The notes: a model not told the origin generated them from the sequence alone. A stretch of DNA of 61,658 nt from Mesorhizobium loti (GCF_001510895.1 NZ_LPWA01000122.1:1-61658), one strand, 5' to 3'; positions 52,491 through 61,513 are shown, counted from the stretch's first letter. Numbers and translations are program-made.

Positions 52491-54491
52491 ATGACCGCAC
52501 TCCACCTCGTCGAAGCCTCGATCGCCGACCTGCGCCGCGCGCTGGAGGAAGGCACCGTCACCAGCGTCGAGCTGGTCGGCGCATATCTCAGGCGCATCGG
52601 GCATTACGACCGCCACGGCATCGCCCTCAACGCCGTGCCCATCCTCAACCCGAAAATGTTCGAAGAAGCGGAAGCCTCCGACCGGCGCCGGCGTGAGGGC
52701 AAGACCCTCGGACCGCTCGACGGCATCCCTTACACCGCCAAGGACAGCTACAAGGCGAAGGGCCTGACGGTCGCGGCCGGCTCGCCGGTCTTCGAGCATC
52801 TTGTCGCTACCGAAGACGCCTTCACCATCGCCCGGCTGCGCGCCGCGGGCGCGGTGCTGGTCGGCCTCACCAACATGCCGCCGATGGCCAATGGCGGCAT
52901 GCAGCGCGGCGTCTATGGCCGCGCCGAAAGCCCCTACAATGCCGATTATCTCACCGCCGCCTTCGCCTCCGGCTCGTCCAACGGCTCGGGGACGGCAACC
53001 GCCGCCTCTTTCGCCGCTTTCGGGCTCGGCGAAGAAACCTGGTCGTCGGGCCGCGCGCCGGCTTCCAACAACGCACTGGTCGCCTACACGCCCTCGCGTG
53101 GCGTGGTCTCGGTGCGCGGCAACTGGCCGTTGGTGCCGACCATGGATGTGGTGGTGCCGCATACGCGCACCGTGCCCGACATGCTGGAACTGCTCGACGT
53201 GATCGTCGCCGACGACGAAGAGGCGCGCGGCGATTTCTGGCGCGTGCAGCCCTGGGTGCCGGTCCCGAAAGCGTCGGCGCTGAAGCCGGCGAGCTACACC
53301 GGGCTCGCGTTACAAGGCGCGCTCGAGGGCAAGCGGCTCGGCGTGCCGAAGATGTATATCGGCATGGATAGCGGCGCCGACCGTCCGATCGAGACCCGCG
53401 CCTCGGTGCTGGATCTTTGGCGGCAGGCGGCGCGCGACCTGGAAGCGCTCGGCGCCGAGGTGGTCGAGGTCGATTTCCCCGTCGTCTCGAACTACGAGCG
53501 CGACCGCCCGGGCGCGCGCTCCATGGTCGATCGCGGCCTTGTGCCGAAGGATTTTGCCGATCGCGAGATCTGGGACCTCTGCATCTGGTCGTGGGACGAT
53601 TTTCTGCGCGCCAATGCCGATCCTGTGCTTCCCGATCTTGCCTCGGTCGATGGCCCAAAAATCTTCCCGCAGCCGCCGGGCACGCTGCCCGACCGCTATG
53701 TCGACCTCGACCTCGCCGACTATGTCGAGCGGGCGAGGAAAGGTGTGTCGCCGCTCGAGGCCATTCCCTCCATCGAGGAAGGGCTGAAAGGACTGGAGGA
53801 AACGCGCCGCGTCGATTTCGAGGACTGGTTGCAGGCGAACGGCCTCGACGCCGTGGTGCTGCCGGCCGTCGCCGACGTCGGCCCGGCCGATGCCGACGTC
53901 AATGAGCGGTCTGCCGAACTTGCCTGGCGCAACGGCACCTGGGTCGCCAACGGCAATCTCGTTTGGCGCCATCTCGGCATTCCGACGGTGACGGTTCCGA
54001 TGGGCACCATGGCCGATATCGGCATGCCGGTGGGCCTGACCTTCGCCGGCAAGGCCTACGACGACGTGGCGCTGCTTTGCCTCGCCGGCGACTACGAGCG
54101 CGCCACGCAGCGCCGCACCGTCCCGCCGCGCACGCCGGCGCTGGCGGATGATGTGTTCGAGGGCAGGGGTGCGGCGGGGCCTGGCGATACGCCGCTTACG
54201 CTGGCGCTGAGAGCCGAGACGACCCACGCCGGCGACAACGACGAGATCGCGATTGTGCTGGAGATTGGGGCGGGCGAGTCGGCTGCCGTCAAAGTCCATG
54301 TCAACGGCGAGCCGGTCGTCATGCAGGCAAACAGCAATCGTTACACCGGCCAGGTGATCGTGCCGGCCGCGACGCATCAGGGCTTCCACAGCGTCTGGCG
54401 CGGCTCCTATGGCTCGATCGTCACGGCCATCGTGAGGCTCTCAGATGGGCGCACGGGAGGGGCCTATATGGTGACGGGCGGGATAGAGTGA
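52491..54491 (+). CDS. Amidase, amidase-signature family, with C-terminal extension
   Basis: 666 residues. The catalytic Lys is in GPLDGIPYTAKDSYKAKG, and the Gly/Ser-rich signature with cis-Ser and Ser nucleophile is FASGSSNGSGTATAASFAAFGLGEETWSSGRAP, then PSRGVVSVRG. The usual amidase ends near residue 560 (GIPTVTVPMG...GMPVGLTFAGKAYDD). A further 100 residues (LTLALRAETTHAGDNDEIAIVLEIGAGESAAVKVHVNGEP...) form a beta-rich appendix. Hydrolyses an amide; substrate not predictable. There is no signal peptide, so it is cytosolic. Confidence 0.88.
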   Translation: MTALHLVEASIADLRRALEEGTVTSVELVGAYLRRIGHYDRHGIALNAVPILNPKMFEEAEASDRRRREGKTLGPLDGIPYTAKDSYKAKGLTVAAGSPVFEHLVATEDAFTIARLRAAGAVLVGLTNMPPMANGGMQRGVYGRAESPYNADYLTAAFASGSSNGSGTATAASFAAFGLGEETWSSGRAPASNNALVAYTPSRGVVSVRGNWPLVPTMDVVVPHTRTVPDMLELLDVIVADDEEARGDFWRVQPWVPVPKASALKPASYTGLALQGALEGKRLGVPKMYIGMDSGADRPIETRASVLDLWRQAARDLEALGAEVVEVDFPVVSNYERDRPGARSMVDRGLVPKDFADREIWDLCIWSWDDFLRANADPVLPDLASVDGPKIFPQPPGTLPDRYVDLDLADYVERARKGVSPLEAIPSIEEGLKGLEETRRVDFEDWLQANGLDAVVLPAVADVGPADADVNERSAELAWRNGTWVANGNLVWRHLGIPTVTVPMGTMADIGMPVGLTFAGKAYDDVALLCLAGDYERATQRRTVPPRTPALADDVFEGRGAAGPGDTPLTLALRAETTHAGDNDEIAIVLEIGAGESAAVKVHVNGEPVVMQANSNRYTGQVIVPAATHQGFHSVWRGSYGSIVTAIVRLSDGRTGGAYMVTGGIE

Positions 54492-54500
54492 GGCGCTGAA

Positions 54501-54675
54501 GCTGCCGATCTCCCCCCTTGTGGGGGAGATGGCCGGCAGGCCAGAGGGGGGCGCTGTCCCGCCAGCGTCTCAGTCAACCTTGCAGCCTAGATGAGACTTC
54601 GAAAATAGGGAAAGCCGCGATCCTTCGCGCCCCCCTCTGCCCTGCCGGGCATCTCCCCCACAAAGGGGGAGATTG
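54501..54675. repeat. Convergent pair of palindromic units between convergent genes
   Basis: A forward unit (54501-54563, inner stem TGGCC/GGCCA) follows the amidase stop and a reverse unit (54627-54675, inner stem TGCCC/GGGCA) follows the MFS gene end. Each unit therefore lies at the 3' side of a gene, which fits a terminator role. Confidence 0.8.
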
Positions 54676-54693
54676 AGCGCTCCGTCGCCGCCG

Positions 54694-55899
54694 CTACTCC
54701 ACCCAATCCATCACCAGCGCCGCCACCCCGAACATCGCCCCAGCCGCGCACACCGCGTTCCATCCGCCCCAGGCCCACGCAGCGCCCGCCAGCAGCGACC
54801 CGATCGCGCCGCCGATGAAGAATATCCCGACGAACAACCCGTTGAGCCTCCCGCGCGCTTTCGGCTGCAAGAGGTTGACGGCGCGGCGGCCGAGCGTCTG
54901 GTCTCCGGTGACGCCGATGTCGAGCAGCACGGCGCTTGCGCCCATCAGGATAAGCGGCAGCCATGAGCCGCCGGCGCTCGCCGCGCCCGCCCATACGGCG
55001 AGGCCGAGCGCCGCGATCAGGCCGAGATGACAGGCAATCGTCGCCCGCCGTGTCCAGCCGCGGTCGCCGGCGCGGCCGAACAGCGGCGTCACCGCGGCGC
55101 CGCCGGCGCCGGCCAGCGCAAAAAGCGCGATGCCGCGCTGGCCGAGATCGAAGGGCGGCGCGGAGAGGCGAAGCGCCACCGCCGTCCAGAACACGCTGAA
55201 GGCCGCCATCGCCAAGCTGGCCGTGAAGGCGCGGCGGCGCAGCACCGGCTCCTGACGCAGCAGCGCAAGCAGCGAGACGATCAGCGCTGCGTAGCTCGCA
55301 TGCGCCAGCGGCCGCCGCCGGGGCAACGTGAGGCCGAGCAGGATGGCGAGCAGCGCCAGCGCCGCCGCGCTGATGCCGTAGAAGGCGCGCCAGCCGAAGG
55401 CATCGGCGACCAGACTCGCCAGCGGACGCGACAGGAGGATGCCGATCATCAGCCCGCTCATCACGTCGCCGATGACGCGTCCGTCCTGTCCGGGCGGCGC
55501 CATCGAGGCCGCGACCGGCACCAGCACCTGGATGCAGGAGCAGGCGGCGCCAAGGACGAACAGCACGGCGAGCAGCGAGGTGGCAGAGGGTGCGAACGAA
55601 GCGATCGCCGCGGCGAGCGCCGCCGCGCCGAGCATGCGCAGCACCAGCGCGCGGTTCTCGACGAGGTCCGACAGCGGCACCAGGAAGAACAGCCCGGCGG
55701 CATAGCCGAGCAGCGTCACCATCGACACGAGCCCGCTTTCGGACGGGGCGGCGCCCAGCGACGGGCCGATCAGCCCGACCAGCGTCTGCGGCGCGAACAG
55801 GTTGGTCACGATGATGCCGACCGAGGCGGCAAACAGCAGCGTCTGCGATCGGGTGATGGTCTCGGCCGGACGGTCGGCCAGTTGTGCGTTGCCGTGCAT
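54694..55899 (-). CDS. MFS transporter (drug/metabolite exporter type)
   Basis: 401 residues with 12 predicted helices. VPLSDLVENRALVLRMLGAAALAAA is the loop-2/3 motif. The halves are separated by a short loop (LTLPRRRPLAHASY), and LFGRAGDRGWTRRATIACHLGL is the repeat of the motif. ATG 55899 (MHGNAQLADRPAETITRSQ) has GCGAGGATTTC upstream; ATG 55950 is in frame but lies within the probable regulatory dyad. Divergent from a LysR gene, which probably controls it. Confidence 0.87.
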   Translation of the reverse strand: MHGNAQLADRPAETITRSQTLLFAASVGIIVTNLFAPQTLVGLIGPSLGAAPSESGLVSMVTLLGYAAGLFFLVPLSDLVENRALVLRMLGAAALAAAIASFAPSATSLLAVLFVLGAACSCIQVLVPVAASMAPPGQDGRVIGDVMSGLMIGILLSRPLASLVADAFGWRAFYGISAAALALLAILLGLTLPRRRPLAHASYAALIVSLLALLRQEPVLRRRAFTASLAMAAFSVFWTAVALRLSAPPFDLGQRGIALFALAGAGGAAVTPLFGRAGDRGWTRRATIACHLGLIAALGLAVWAGAASAGGSWLPLILMGASAVLLDIGVTGDQTLGRRAVNLLQPKARGRLNGLFVGIFFIGGAIGSLLAGAAWAWGGWNAVCAAGAMFGVAALVMDWVE

Positions 55900-55946
55900 G
55901 AAATCCTCGCTGTCCGCATATCCAGCGAGGACTTTATTCGGAATAG

Positions 55947-55986
55947 GCATAATGCTACAATTGAATTGAACTTATAATGATTATGC
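55947..55986. promoter_or_regulatory. Divergent promoter with LysR-type dyad
   Basis: GCATAAT (55947-55953) and ATTATGC (55980-55986) form a perfect inverted repeat with a 26-base centre. TATAAT at 55973-55978 is a -10 box reading toward the LysR gene. The AT-rich dyad between divergent LysR and transporter genes is a probable LysR binding site. Confidence 0.45.
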
Positions 55987-55995
55987 GAGCTGCGC

Positions 55996-56903
55996 ATGAA
56001 TATCCACGATCTCGAAGCCTTCGTCGCCGTCGTCGAGACCGGCTCCATCGTCGGCGCTTCGGCCAGGCTCAACCTCACCCAACCCGGCGTCACCCGCCGG
56101 ATCCAGAATCTGGAAGAGCGGCTGGCGACGCCTCTGCTCGACCGCCAGTCGAAGCCGCTGAAGCCGACCGCTTCCGGAAGGGAGGCCTATGAGCATGGCC
56201 GTCGCGTGCTGCGCTCGCTGGAGGATCTGAAGGCGGGCGTCTCGCCGGCCGGCGAGGTCGGGGGCGAGTTCCGCCTTGGCATCATGCCTTACCTCTCGAC
56301 CAGCGCGCTATCCGAGCCGCTCGAACGGCTGCGCGCAACCTTCCCGCAGCTGACGTTGAAGATCACCTCCAGCCTGTCGCCGCGTCTTGTGGAGCAGGTG
56401 CTGCACAGCGAGATCGACGCGGTCGCCGTCTGCCTTGCCGAAGGTGTCGCGCCGCCGCCGGAGCTCGTCGGCGACGACCTCGGCGTGCAATCGGTGCTCT
56501 TGGTGGCCTCGCCAGGCCTCGGCGTGCCGAAGCCGGTCGAGCTCGACGCGTTGTCTCGCTATCCTTGGGTGCTCAACGAGACCGGCTGCGGTTTTCGCGC
56601 CTTCATCCACCACCGTTTCGAGGTGGCGCGGCTGCCTTTCCATGTCGGCGTCGAGGCGCAGGGAGCGGATCTTAGGATGTCGCTGGTGGCGCGCGGCCAC
56701 GGCATAGGCGTCGTCACGCCCGGCGCGCTGTCCGGCAGTCCGTGGCGCGACGCGGTCGAGGTGGTCGACTGCCCCGGCTTCCGGCCGCAGGTGCGCTGCT
56801 GGCTGCTGCATCGCCCTCCGGCGGCCGGCTCGCGCGCCCGCTCGCGGTCTTCCGCGATGCGCTGGCCGAGGCGCTGAAGGGGCGGATGCCGCTGATGTCG
56901 TGA
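55996..56903 (+). CDS. LysR family transcriptional regulator, C terminus frameshifted
   Basis: N-terminal winged HTH MNIHDLEAFVAVVETGSIVGASARLNLTQPGVTRRIQNLEERLATPLLDR is typical, followed by a periplasmic-binding-like effector domain (GEFRLGIMPYLSTSALSEPLERL; ARGHGIGVVTPGAL). The frame as read ends at 56877 with an atypical Arg/Ser-rich tail. Restoring one base near 56836 gives GRLARPLAVFRDALAEALKGRMPLMS, the expected LysR end, with stop at 56903. It probably regulates the divergent MFS gene. Confidence 0.87.
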
Positions 56904-56908
56904 GGGCG

Positions 56909-56944
56909 AGGCGCTATCTCCCCCTTGGTGGGGAGATAGGGCGC
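56909..56944. terminator. Bidirectional hairpin between LysR and hypothetical gene
   Basis: GCGCTATCTCCCC pairs with GGGGAGATAGGGCGC around CTTGGT. It fills the gap between two convergent genes and is a reduced palindromic unit. Confidence 0.65.
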
Positions 56945-57250
56945 TCAGTCCTCAGGCCCCTGCTTCGCCCTGTGCCAAGGTTGGCCCTTATCCTCGCGCC
57001 ACGCAAACCAGCCATAGGGCAGGTCCCAGAGCTCGCGAAGCGAGCTGTCGCGCTTTACCATCTCGGACAGGCCGACAAGCATGGCATTAGCCATGTCGAA
57101 ATCGACGGCCCGGTTCAGAAACTGCCACGCGCCGTCGTCGTCATCATGGACGACATAGTCGATGATGTGTTCGCCCTTCATGACTTGGCGTGTCGTGAAG
57201 ACCGCGACATTGGGCGGATCGTCAAACGGCCAATCGGGATCCATTGTCAT
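56945..57250 (-). CDS. Hypothetical protein, DUF2185/Imm33-like
   Basis: 101 residues: VAVFTTRQVMKGEHIIDYVVHDDDDGAWQFLNRAVDFDMANAMLVGLSEMVKRDSSLRELWDLPYGWFAWRED. The order of a basic turn, a DDGAWQF core and a ...DLPxGWxAxR end recalls DUF2185/Imm33 immunity proteins, from memory only. No toxin gene is adjacent. Its start context (GGGAATGACAATG) is the same as that of the next gene, suggesting a duplicated or shared control region. Confidence 0.55.
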   Translation of the reverse strand: MTMDPDWPFDDPPNVAVFTTRQVMKGEHIIDYVVHDDDDGAWQFLNRAVDFDMANAMLVGLSEMVKRDSSLRELWDLPYGWFAWREDKGQPWHRAKQGPED

Positions 57251-57282
57251 TCCCTAAAAACAGTACATAGGCGATACTGGCC

Positions 57283-57699
57283 TCATGGCGGCAACGAAGC
57301 GAGCCAGGCGTCCCAGCATTCCTGTTGCATTCGAGCGAACGTGGGCGCCACATCATGGCCGTCGGCGAAAATGTTGACCAAGTCGGTCTTTTGCGGTGGC
57401 TGCCCCATCTTCACTTTGCAGGCGATCAGTCCGCGGCTCATCTCGACCACTGTTCCCTCAGGAAAGACGTTGCCGCTGGCGCCGTAGCAGAAGGGCAACA
57501 GCCCATCGACTTCAAGTTCTTGGCGAATCTGAAAGAGCGCTTCGAAGTAGTCGTCCTCTTCAGCCACGATCACCTTGTCCCGGTATCTGCAAGTGAGCCG
57601 GCATCTTGCGCCTACATCGCGAAGCTCAAACGCCGCTTGCTCGTCGCCGCCCGTGTCCCCGCCGATCAGGAATACGGTGTATTGTTCATTCATTGTCAT
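57283..57699 (-). CDS. Hypothetical protein, possible immunity-type
   Basis: 138 residues: MTMNEQYTVFLIGGDTGGDEQAAFELRD..., VIVAEEDDYFEALFQIRQELEVDGLLPFCYGASGNVFPEG, then a VEMSRGLIACKVKMGQPPQKTDLVNIFADG block. PFCYGASxNVxPxG and the RGLxAxKxxxGQ block recur in small acidic proteins encoded near immunity genes, but I cannot name a family with certainty. It lies 33 bases upstream of the DUF2185-like gene on the same strand, so the two are probably co-transcribed. Confidence 0.55.
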   Translation of the reverse strand: MTMNEQYTVFLIGGDTGGDEQAAFELRDVGARCRLTCRYRDKVIVAEEDDYFEALFQIRQELEVDGLLPFCYGASGNVFPEGTVVEMSRGLIACKVKMGQPPQKTDLVNIFADGHDVAPTFARMQQECWDAWLASLPP

Positions 57700-57822
57700 T
57701 CCCCAATCCCTCGACCGATTGTAGTTGTGACGTTTTCAGAATTCAACTTGAGATTGTCAAGGATAGCGCTTGCAGGCTCTTCCCCTCCTTGACCCATCTC
57801 CCTCTCACGCTATCTTCGCGCC

Positions 57823-58374
57823 ATGCCAAACACCGCCCCTTCCGCCGCCGCCCCGCTCATCGTCATCGACCTGCAGACCGGCATGTTCGACGGCCGTTTC
57901 GATCCGCCGATCCATGACGCCGACGCAATCGCCGAGCGCGCCCGCGCGCTGATCGACTGGGCGCGGAAAAGCGGCCGCAAGGTGGCCTTTGTCCGCCATG
58001 ACGGGCCGGCCGGCGATCCGCTGGCGCCGGGCGCTTCCGGCTGGCCGGTATGGCCGCAGCTCGGCCAGGCCGCCGACGAGCCGACCTTCGGCAAGAGCGT
58101 CGGCAACGCTTTCTCCAACGCCGAGCTTGGCGAATGGGTGGCGGGGCAGGGCGCGCAGGACGTCGTGCTCATCGGCGCCCAGACCGACTTCTGCGTCGCC
58201 GCCACCGTCAAGGGCGCCTTCGCCGAAGGGCTTGGCGTCACCGTGGTCTCCGACGCGCATTCGACGCTGGATTCGCAGGAGGAAAAGGCGCCCGCGATCA
58301 TCGCGCGGCACAATGAAATCTTCGCCGAGCAAGGCGCGCGGATGACGACGACGGCGGCGCTGGTTGGTGGGTAA
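57823..58374 (+). CDS. Isochorismatase-family cysteine hydrolase
   Basis: 183 residues. The catalytic triad is D in LIVIDLQTGMF, K in PTFGKSVGNAF and the nucleophile Cys in VVLIGAQTDFCVAATVKGAF, preceded by the cis-peptide region. It is a typical length for nicotinamidase-like or isochorismatase-like hydrolases; the exact amide or ester substrate is unknown. It is monocistronic, with a palindromic pair downstream. Confidence 0.88.
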   Translation: MPNTAPSAAAPLIVIDLQTGMFDGRFDPPIHDADAIAERARALIDWARKSGRKVAFVRHDGPAGDPLAPGASGWPVWPQLGQAADEPTFGKSVGNAFSNAELGEWVAGQGAQDVVLIGAQTDFCVAATVKGAFAEGLGVTVVSDAHSTLDSQEEKAPAIIARHNEIFAEQGARMTTTAALVGG

Positions 58375-58398
58375 GTACTGAAAAAGCCGCGTTCCTTC

Positions 58399-58565
58399 GC
58401 GCCCCCCTCTGTCCTGCCGGACATCTTGCCCACAAGGGGGAGATGGCTGTCATCGCCGGTTTCGCCAACCGCAGACGTTGCAGGACAAGCGAGGCGCCGA
58501 AGCTGCTAATCTCCCCCACTTGGGGGAGATGGCCGGCAGGCCAGAGGGGGGCGCTGTCCCGCCGG
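58399..58565. repeat. Head-to-head pair of palindromic units (composite element)
   Basis: A reverse unit (58399-58445, inner stem TGTCC/GGACA) and a forward unit (58504-58565, inner stem TGGCC/GGCCA), with a spacer containing TTTCGCCAACCG and GGCGCCGAAGC. It lies just upstream of the GFA gene. Confidence 0.85.
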
Positions 58566-58616
58566 CGTTCGTAGTCGTGAGACGACCTCATCAAACCCAA
58601 CCCAAGGAGACACCCC

Positions 58617-59073
58617 TTGCCCCACCTTTCCCTGCCCGCCGAAGGAGGCTGCCGCTGCGGCCGCGTGCGCTTGAGGATCTCGGCAAAGCCCTCGCTCACC
58701 ATGGCCTGCCACTGCACCGGCTGCCAGCGGATGTCTGCAAGCGCCTATTCGCTGAGCGCCGCCATTCCCGCGGAAGGTTTCGAGATCACCACGGGCGAGC
58801 CTGTGATCGGCGGGCTGCATGGCGCCTCGAAACACTATTTTTGCGGTTACTGCATGACCTGGATGTTCACCCGGCCGGAGGGGCTCGACTGGTTCGTCAA
58901 TCTGCGTCCGACAATGCTCGATGATCCAGCCTGGTTCACGCCCTTCATCGAAACCTGGACCAGCGAGAAATTGCCCTGGGCGACGACGCCCGCCGTGCAC
59001 AGTTACGCGGCGCTGCCGGCTTTCGAGGAATATGAGGGGCTGGTCCGCGGAATACGCAAAGACGCAGGCCTGA
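58617..59073 (+). CDS. GFA family (glutathione-dependent formaldehyde-activating enzyme-like) protein, frameshifted at the 3' end
   Basis: About 151 residues with the GFA zinc ligands: GGCRCGRVRLRI, ACHCTGCQRMSASAYS and YFCGYCMTWMF, and the closing PAFEEYEGLVRE. The open frame as read continues to 59543 with an unrelated Arg-rich tail. Removing one G near 59049 gives EYAKTQA and a TGA at 59073, the usual end. It is the only insertion-type indel found. GFA proteins bind two Zn ions; a role in formaldehyde or thiol adduct handling is by homology. Confidence 0.85.
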
Positions 59074-59451
59074 CCGCCCAAAACAAAACGGCGACCCGGG
59101 TCAGATCGCCGTTCAGTTCATGGTCGACGCGGCCGTTGGGGGCGACATTGTTGGGGATGTGCTTGGGCGTCCGCGTCGACCACGGCGGCCTCATACCGCA
59201 GATATACTATTGCATATCTTCAAGGCGCGTGCACTTCCGCGATAGCGGAATAGGCGGGGAGCAGGGACTTCTCCACGAGCGCGTGAGATTACGGTTAACG
59301 GCGGCAGTTCCGAAAGCGGCGCAGCACGTAGTCTCCCCCCAACTTGGGCCCACTTGGGGGAGGAGATTGGCAGCTTCAACGAAACACTTTCAATCCCCCG
59401 CCGCATTGACGTTGGTCCGCCAAGCGGCGACGAGTGGTGCTTTCACTTTCA
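59074..59451. other. 378-base gene-free region with inverted repeats
   Basis: It contains a stem AACGGCGA/TCGCCGTT (59087-59113), possibly the GFA terminator, a perfect 12-base inverted repeat TGGTCGACGCGG (59121-59132) with CCGCGTCGACCA (59171-59182), and a palindromic-unit variant (59331-59375) in which the outer stem loop has been enlarged. A 63-codon minus-strand frame over the same repeats is not convincing as a gene. Confidence 0.5.
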
Positions 59452-60660
59452 ATGGATTGCATCTTGCGCCAAACCCGTTTCCTCAACGCCAAGCTCGCCG
59501 ACGGCGCGCTGGCCGACCTCACCGTCACCGACGGTCGCTTTAGCGCCATCACGCCCGCCGCCAACGCCGCCACCTCGCCGGCCGGCGCCGTCGACCTCGC
59601 CGGCCAACTCGTGCTGCCGGCCTTCGTCGAAGGTCATATCCATCTCGACACCTCCTTCTATGGCGATGCCTGGCGCCCGCACATTCCCTGCACCGACGGT
59701 TTTGACGTGCGCGAGCGCGTCGCCTTCCAGATGCAGAACCTTGGGCAGGCCGCGCCGATGGAAGAGCGTGCGAAGAGCCAGCTCGAGCTCTGTGTGGGCA
59801 ACGGCAGCCTCGCCATGCGCAGCCATGTCATGGTCGACGCTGCCGTCGGGCTGAAGCATGTCGAGACGATCCTTGGCGTGCGTGAGAAATATCGCGCGTT
59901 GATCGACATCCAGCTCGTCGCCTTCCCGCAGAGCGGCATTCTGTCCTCCCCGGGCACAGCGGAACTCCTGGACGAGGCCCTGAGACTCGGCTGCGACCTC
60001 ATCGGCGGGCTGGACCCGGCGAGCTTCGACCGCGACGTGAAGGGTCATCTCGACGTGGTCTTCGGCCTCGCCGAAAAGCGCGGCGTCGGCGTCGACATCC
60101 ACCTGCATGACGGCGGCACGCTTGGCCTGTTCGAGATCGAGGAGATCGCCGCGCGGACCAAAGCACTCGGCATGTATGGCAAGGTCGCGGTCAGCCACGC
60201 CTATGCGCTGGGCGACATTTCCGCCGACGCGCTGGCCAAGGCCGGCGACGGCATCGCCGCCGCCGGCGTCGCCATCATGACCAATGCGCCCGGCAACCAT
60301 CCTTTCCCGCCAGTGGCGGCGCTCCGCAAGGCGGGCGTCACGGTCTTTGCCGGCTCCGACAATATCCGCGATTCCTGGTGGCCCTATGGCGATGGCGACA
60401 TGCTGAACCGGGCCAACATGATCGGCTACCGTTCCGGCTTCTACGAGGATCGGGACCTGGAAGCGGCCTACGACGTGGTGAGCCATGCCGGCGCCAAGGC
60501 GCTGGGCCTGGAAGGCTATGGCATCGCGGTCGGCGCCGGGGCCGATTTCGTCGCGCTGAACGCCAAGCATGTACCGGAGGCCGTGGTGGCGGTGCCGAGG
60601 GAGCGTGCTGTGTATCGAGCCGGTAGGGCGATTGCCAAGGATGGTGCAATGATCGGCTGA
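59452..60660 (+). CDS. Amidohydrolase, cytosine deaminase-like
   Basis: 402 residues of the CodA/amidohydrolase type. Metal ligands are H-x-H in VEGHIHLDTSFYG (HIHLD), His in VDIHLHDGG, His in VAVSHAYALG and Asp in FAGSDNIRDSWWPYGDGDML. The N-terminal ILRQTRFLNAKLADGALADLTVTDGRF forms the beta-sandwich. ATG 59452 is used; GTG 59434 is in frame. It deaminates or hydrolyses a cyclic C-N substrate (cytosine, isoguanine or similar), not resolved by sequence. Confidence 0.87.
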   Translation: MDCILRQTRFLNAKLADGALADLTVTDGRFSAITPAANAATSPAGAVDLAGQLVLPAFVEGHIHLDTSFYGDAWRPHIPCTDGFDVRERVAFQMQNLGQAAPMEERAKSQLELCVGNGSLAMRSHVMVDAAVGLKHVETILGVREKYRALIDIQLVAFPQSGILSSPGTAELLDEALRLGCDLIGGLDPASFDRDVKGHLDVVFGLAEKRGVGVDIHLHDGGTLGLFEIEEIAARTKALGMYGKVAVSHAYALGDISADALAKAGDGIAAAGVAIMTNAPGNHPFPPVAALRKAGVTVFAGSDNIRDSWWPYGDGDMLNRANMIGYRSGFYEDRDLEAAYDVVSHAGAKALGLEGYGIAVGAGADFVALNAKHVPEAVVAVPRERAVYRAGRAIAKDGAMIG

Positions 60661-60756
60661 GGGGCGCGAGAAAATCAGCCGCCGCCAGGCCTTCGCATGG
60701 ATCGTTTCGCTGACGTTGGCGTTCCTTCCGATGGAACAAGAGATCGGGAGGTTTCC

Positions 60757-60933
60757 ATGGCTGACCAGACCAGGGAAGATCGCATCCGCCAACGTGCCTA
60801 TGAGCTTTGGGAAAAGGAAGGAAAGCCCGAGGGCGCCGACTTGCGCTTTTGGGAACAGGCGATGAGCGAGATCGACGAAGAGGATCAACGGAAGAACCCG
60901 TCCGACAAACGGAAACGCGCCGCCGGCGCATAG
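60757..60933 (+). CDS. DUF2934 family small protein
   Basis: 58 residues: MADQTREDRIRQRAYELWEKEGKPEGADLRFWEQAMSEIDEEDQRKNPSDKRKRAA. RIRxRAYxLWExEGxPEGxxLxHW is the DUF2934 signature. GGGAGGTTTCC precedes ATG 60757. The function of the family is unknown; it is often associated with stress-related loci. Confidence 0.9.
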   Translation: MADQTREDRIRQRAYELWEKEGKPEGADLRFWEQAMSEIDEEDQRKNPSDKRKRAAGA

Positions 60934-60961
60934 TCGCCCGAGCGTGTGAACGCGGCGGCGG

Positions 60962-61180
60962 CCGGTCTGCTGGCTGACGGGGTTCGGCGACTCCTCGCTC
61001 AACTTCGTCCTGCGCTTCTGGATCCACGATCCGCAACAGGGGCTGACCAACGTGCGCGGCAAGGTGCTGCTGGCGCTGTGGGATACGTTCAAAAAGAACG
61101 GCATAGGCATCCCCTATCCGCACCGCGAAATCATCGTGAGGGACGGGGCCGGGCAGAAGGGCAATTGGGCGGCACGCTGA
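60962..61180 (+). pseudogene. C-terminal remnant of an MscS-type mechanosensitive channel
   Basis: A frame open from 60950 to a TGA at 61178 encodes LTGFGDSSLNFVLRFWIHDPQQGLTNVRGKVLLALWDTFKKNGIGIPYPHREIIVRD, the unmistakable end of MscS-family channels. No start codon and no channel helices precede it; the DUF2934 gene ends only about 30 bases upstream. This is a truncated relic. Confidence 0.75.
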
Positions 61181-61301
61181 AGGGCGGCGGCGGGACCGCC
61201 CCTATCCCATAAATTAATTTGCATGCATATGTTTCAGGTCGCATCGGCTTCGTGAAGCATTTCACCGTTCGCGCGCAATCGGCTGGTTACAGACACACCG
61301 C

Positions 61302-61332
61302 AAAAGCGGCGCCCGGTGAGCGGCGCTCTTTT
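61302..61332 (+). terminator. Hairpin with T run in the leader of the DUF1127 gene
   Basis: AAAAGCGGCGCC can pair with GGCGCTCTTTT, giving a stem with one bulge followed by TTTTCT. It could terminate upstream transcription or attenuate the DUF1127 gene. Confidence 0.35.
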
Positions 61333-61357
61333 CTGCCGCTGCTTTGTGGAGGTCCCG

Positions 61358-61513
61358 ATGTTTAAAAGCCTTAACCGCATCCGCGCCGCCTTTGCACGGG
61401 CGAGCAGGCGCCGCAGGACGACGCGCGAGCTGAACGAACTGCCGCCGGAGATCCGCAAGGATATCGGCTGGCCGGAGACCGCTCAGGACAATGAGATCCG
61501 GCTGCCGTTTTAA
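61358..61513 (+). CDS. DUF1127 small protein
   Basis: 51 residues: MFKSLNRIRAAFARASRRRRTTRELNELPPEIRKDIGWPETA. A basic amphipathic helix is followed by LxxLPxEIRKDIGW, the DUF1127 signature. Small Arg-rich proteins of this family bind RNA or act in phosphate, carbon and stress regulation in alphaproteobacteria. GGAGGTCCCG precedes the ATG. Confidence 0.92.
   Translation: MFKSLNRIRAAFARASRRRRTTRELNELPPEIRKDIGWPETAQDNEIRLPF

Noticed and set aside
59003..59194. 63-codon minus-strand frame with RVDHELNGDLTRVAVLFW
   Set aside because: It overlaps the end of the GFA gene and the inverted repeats, and I cannot place it in any family.
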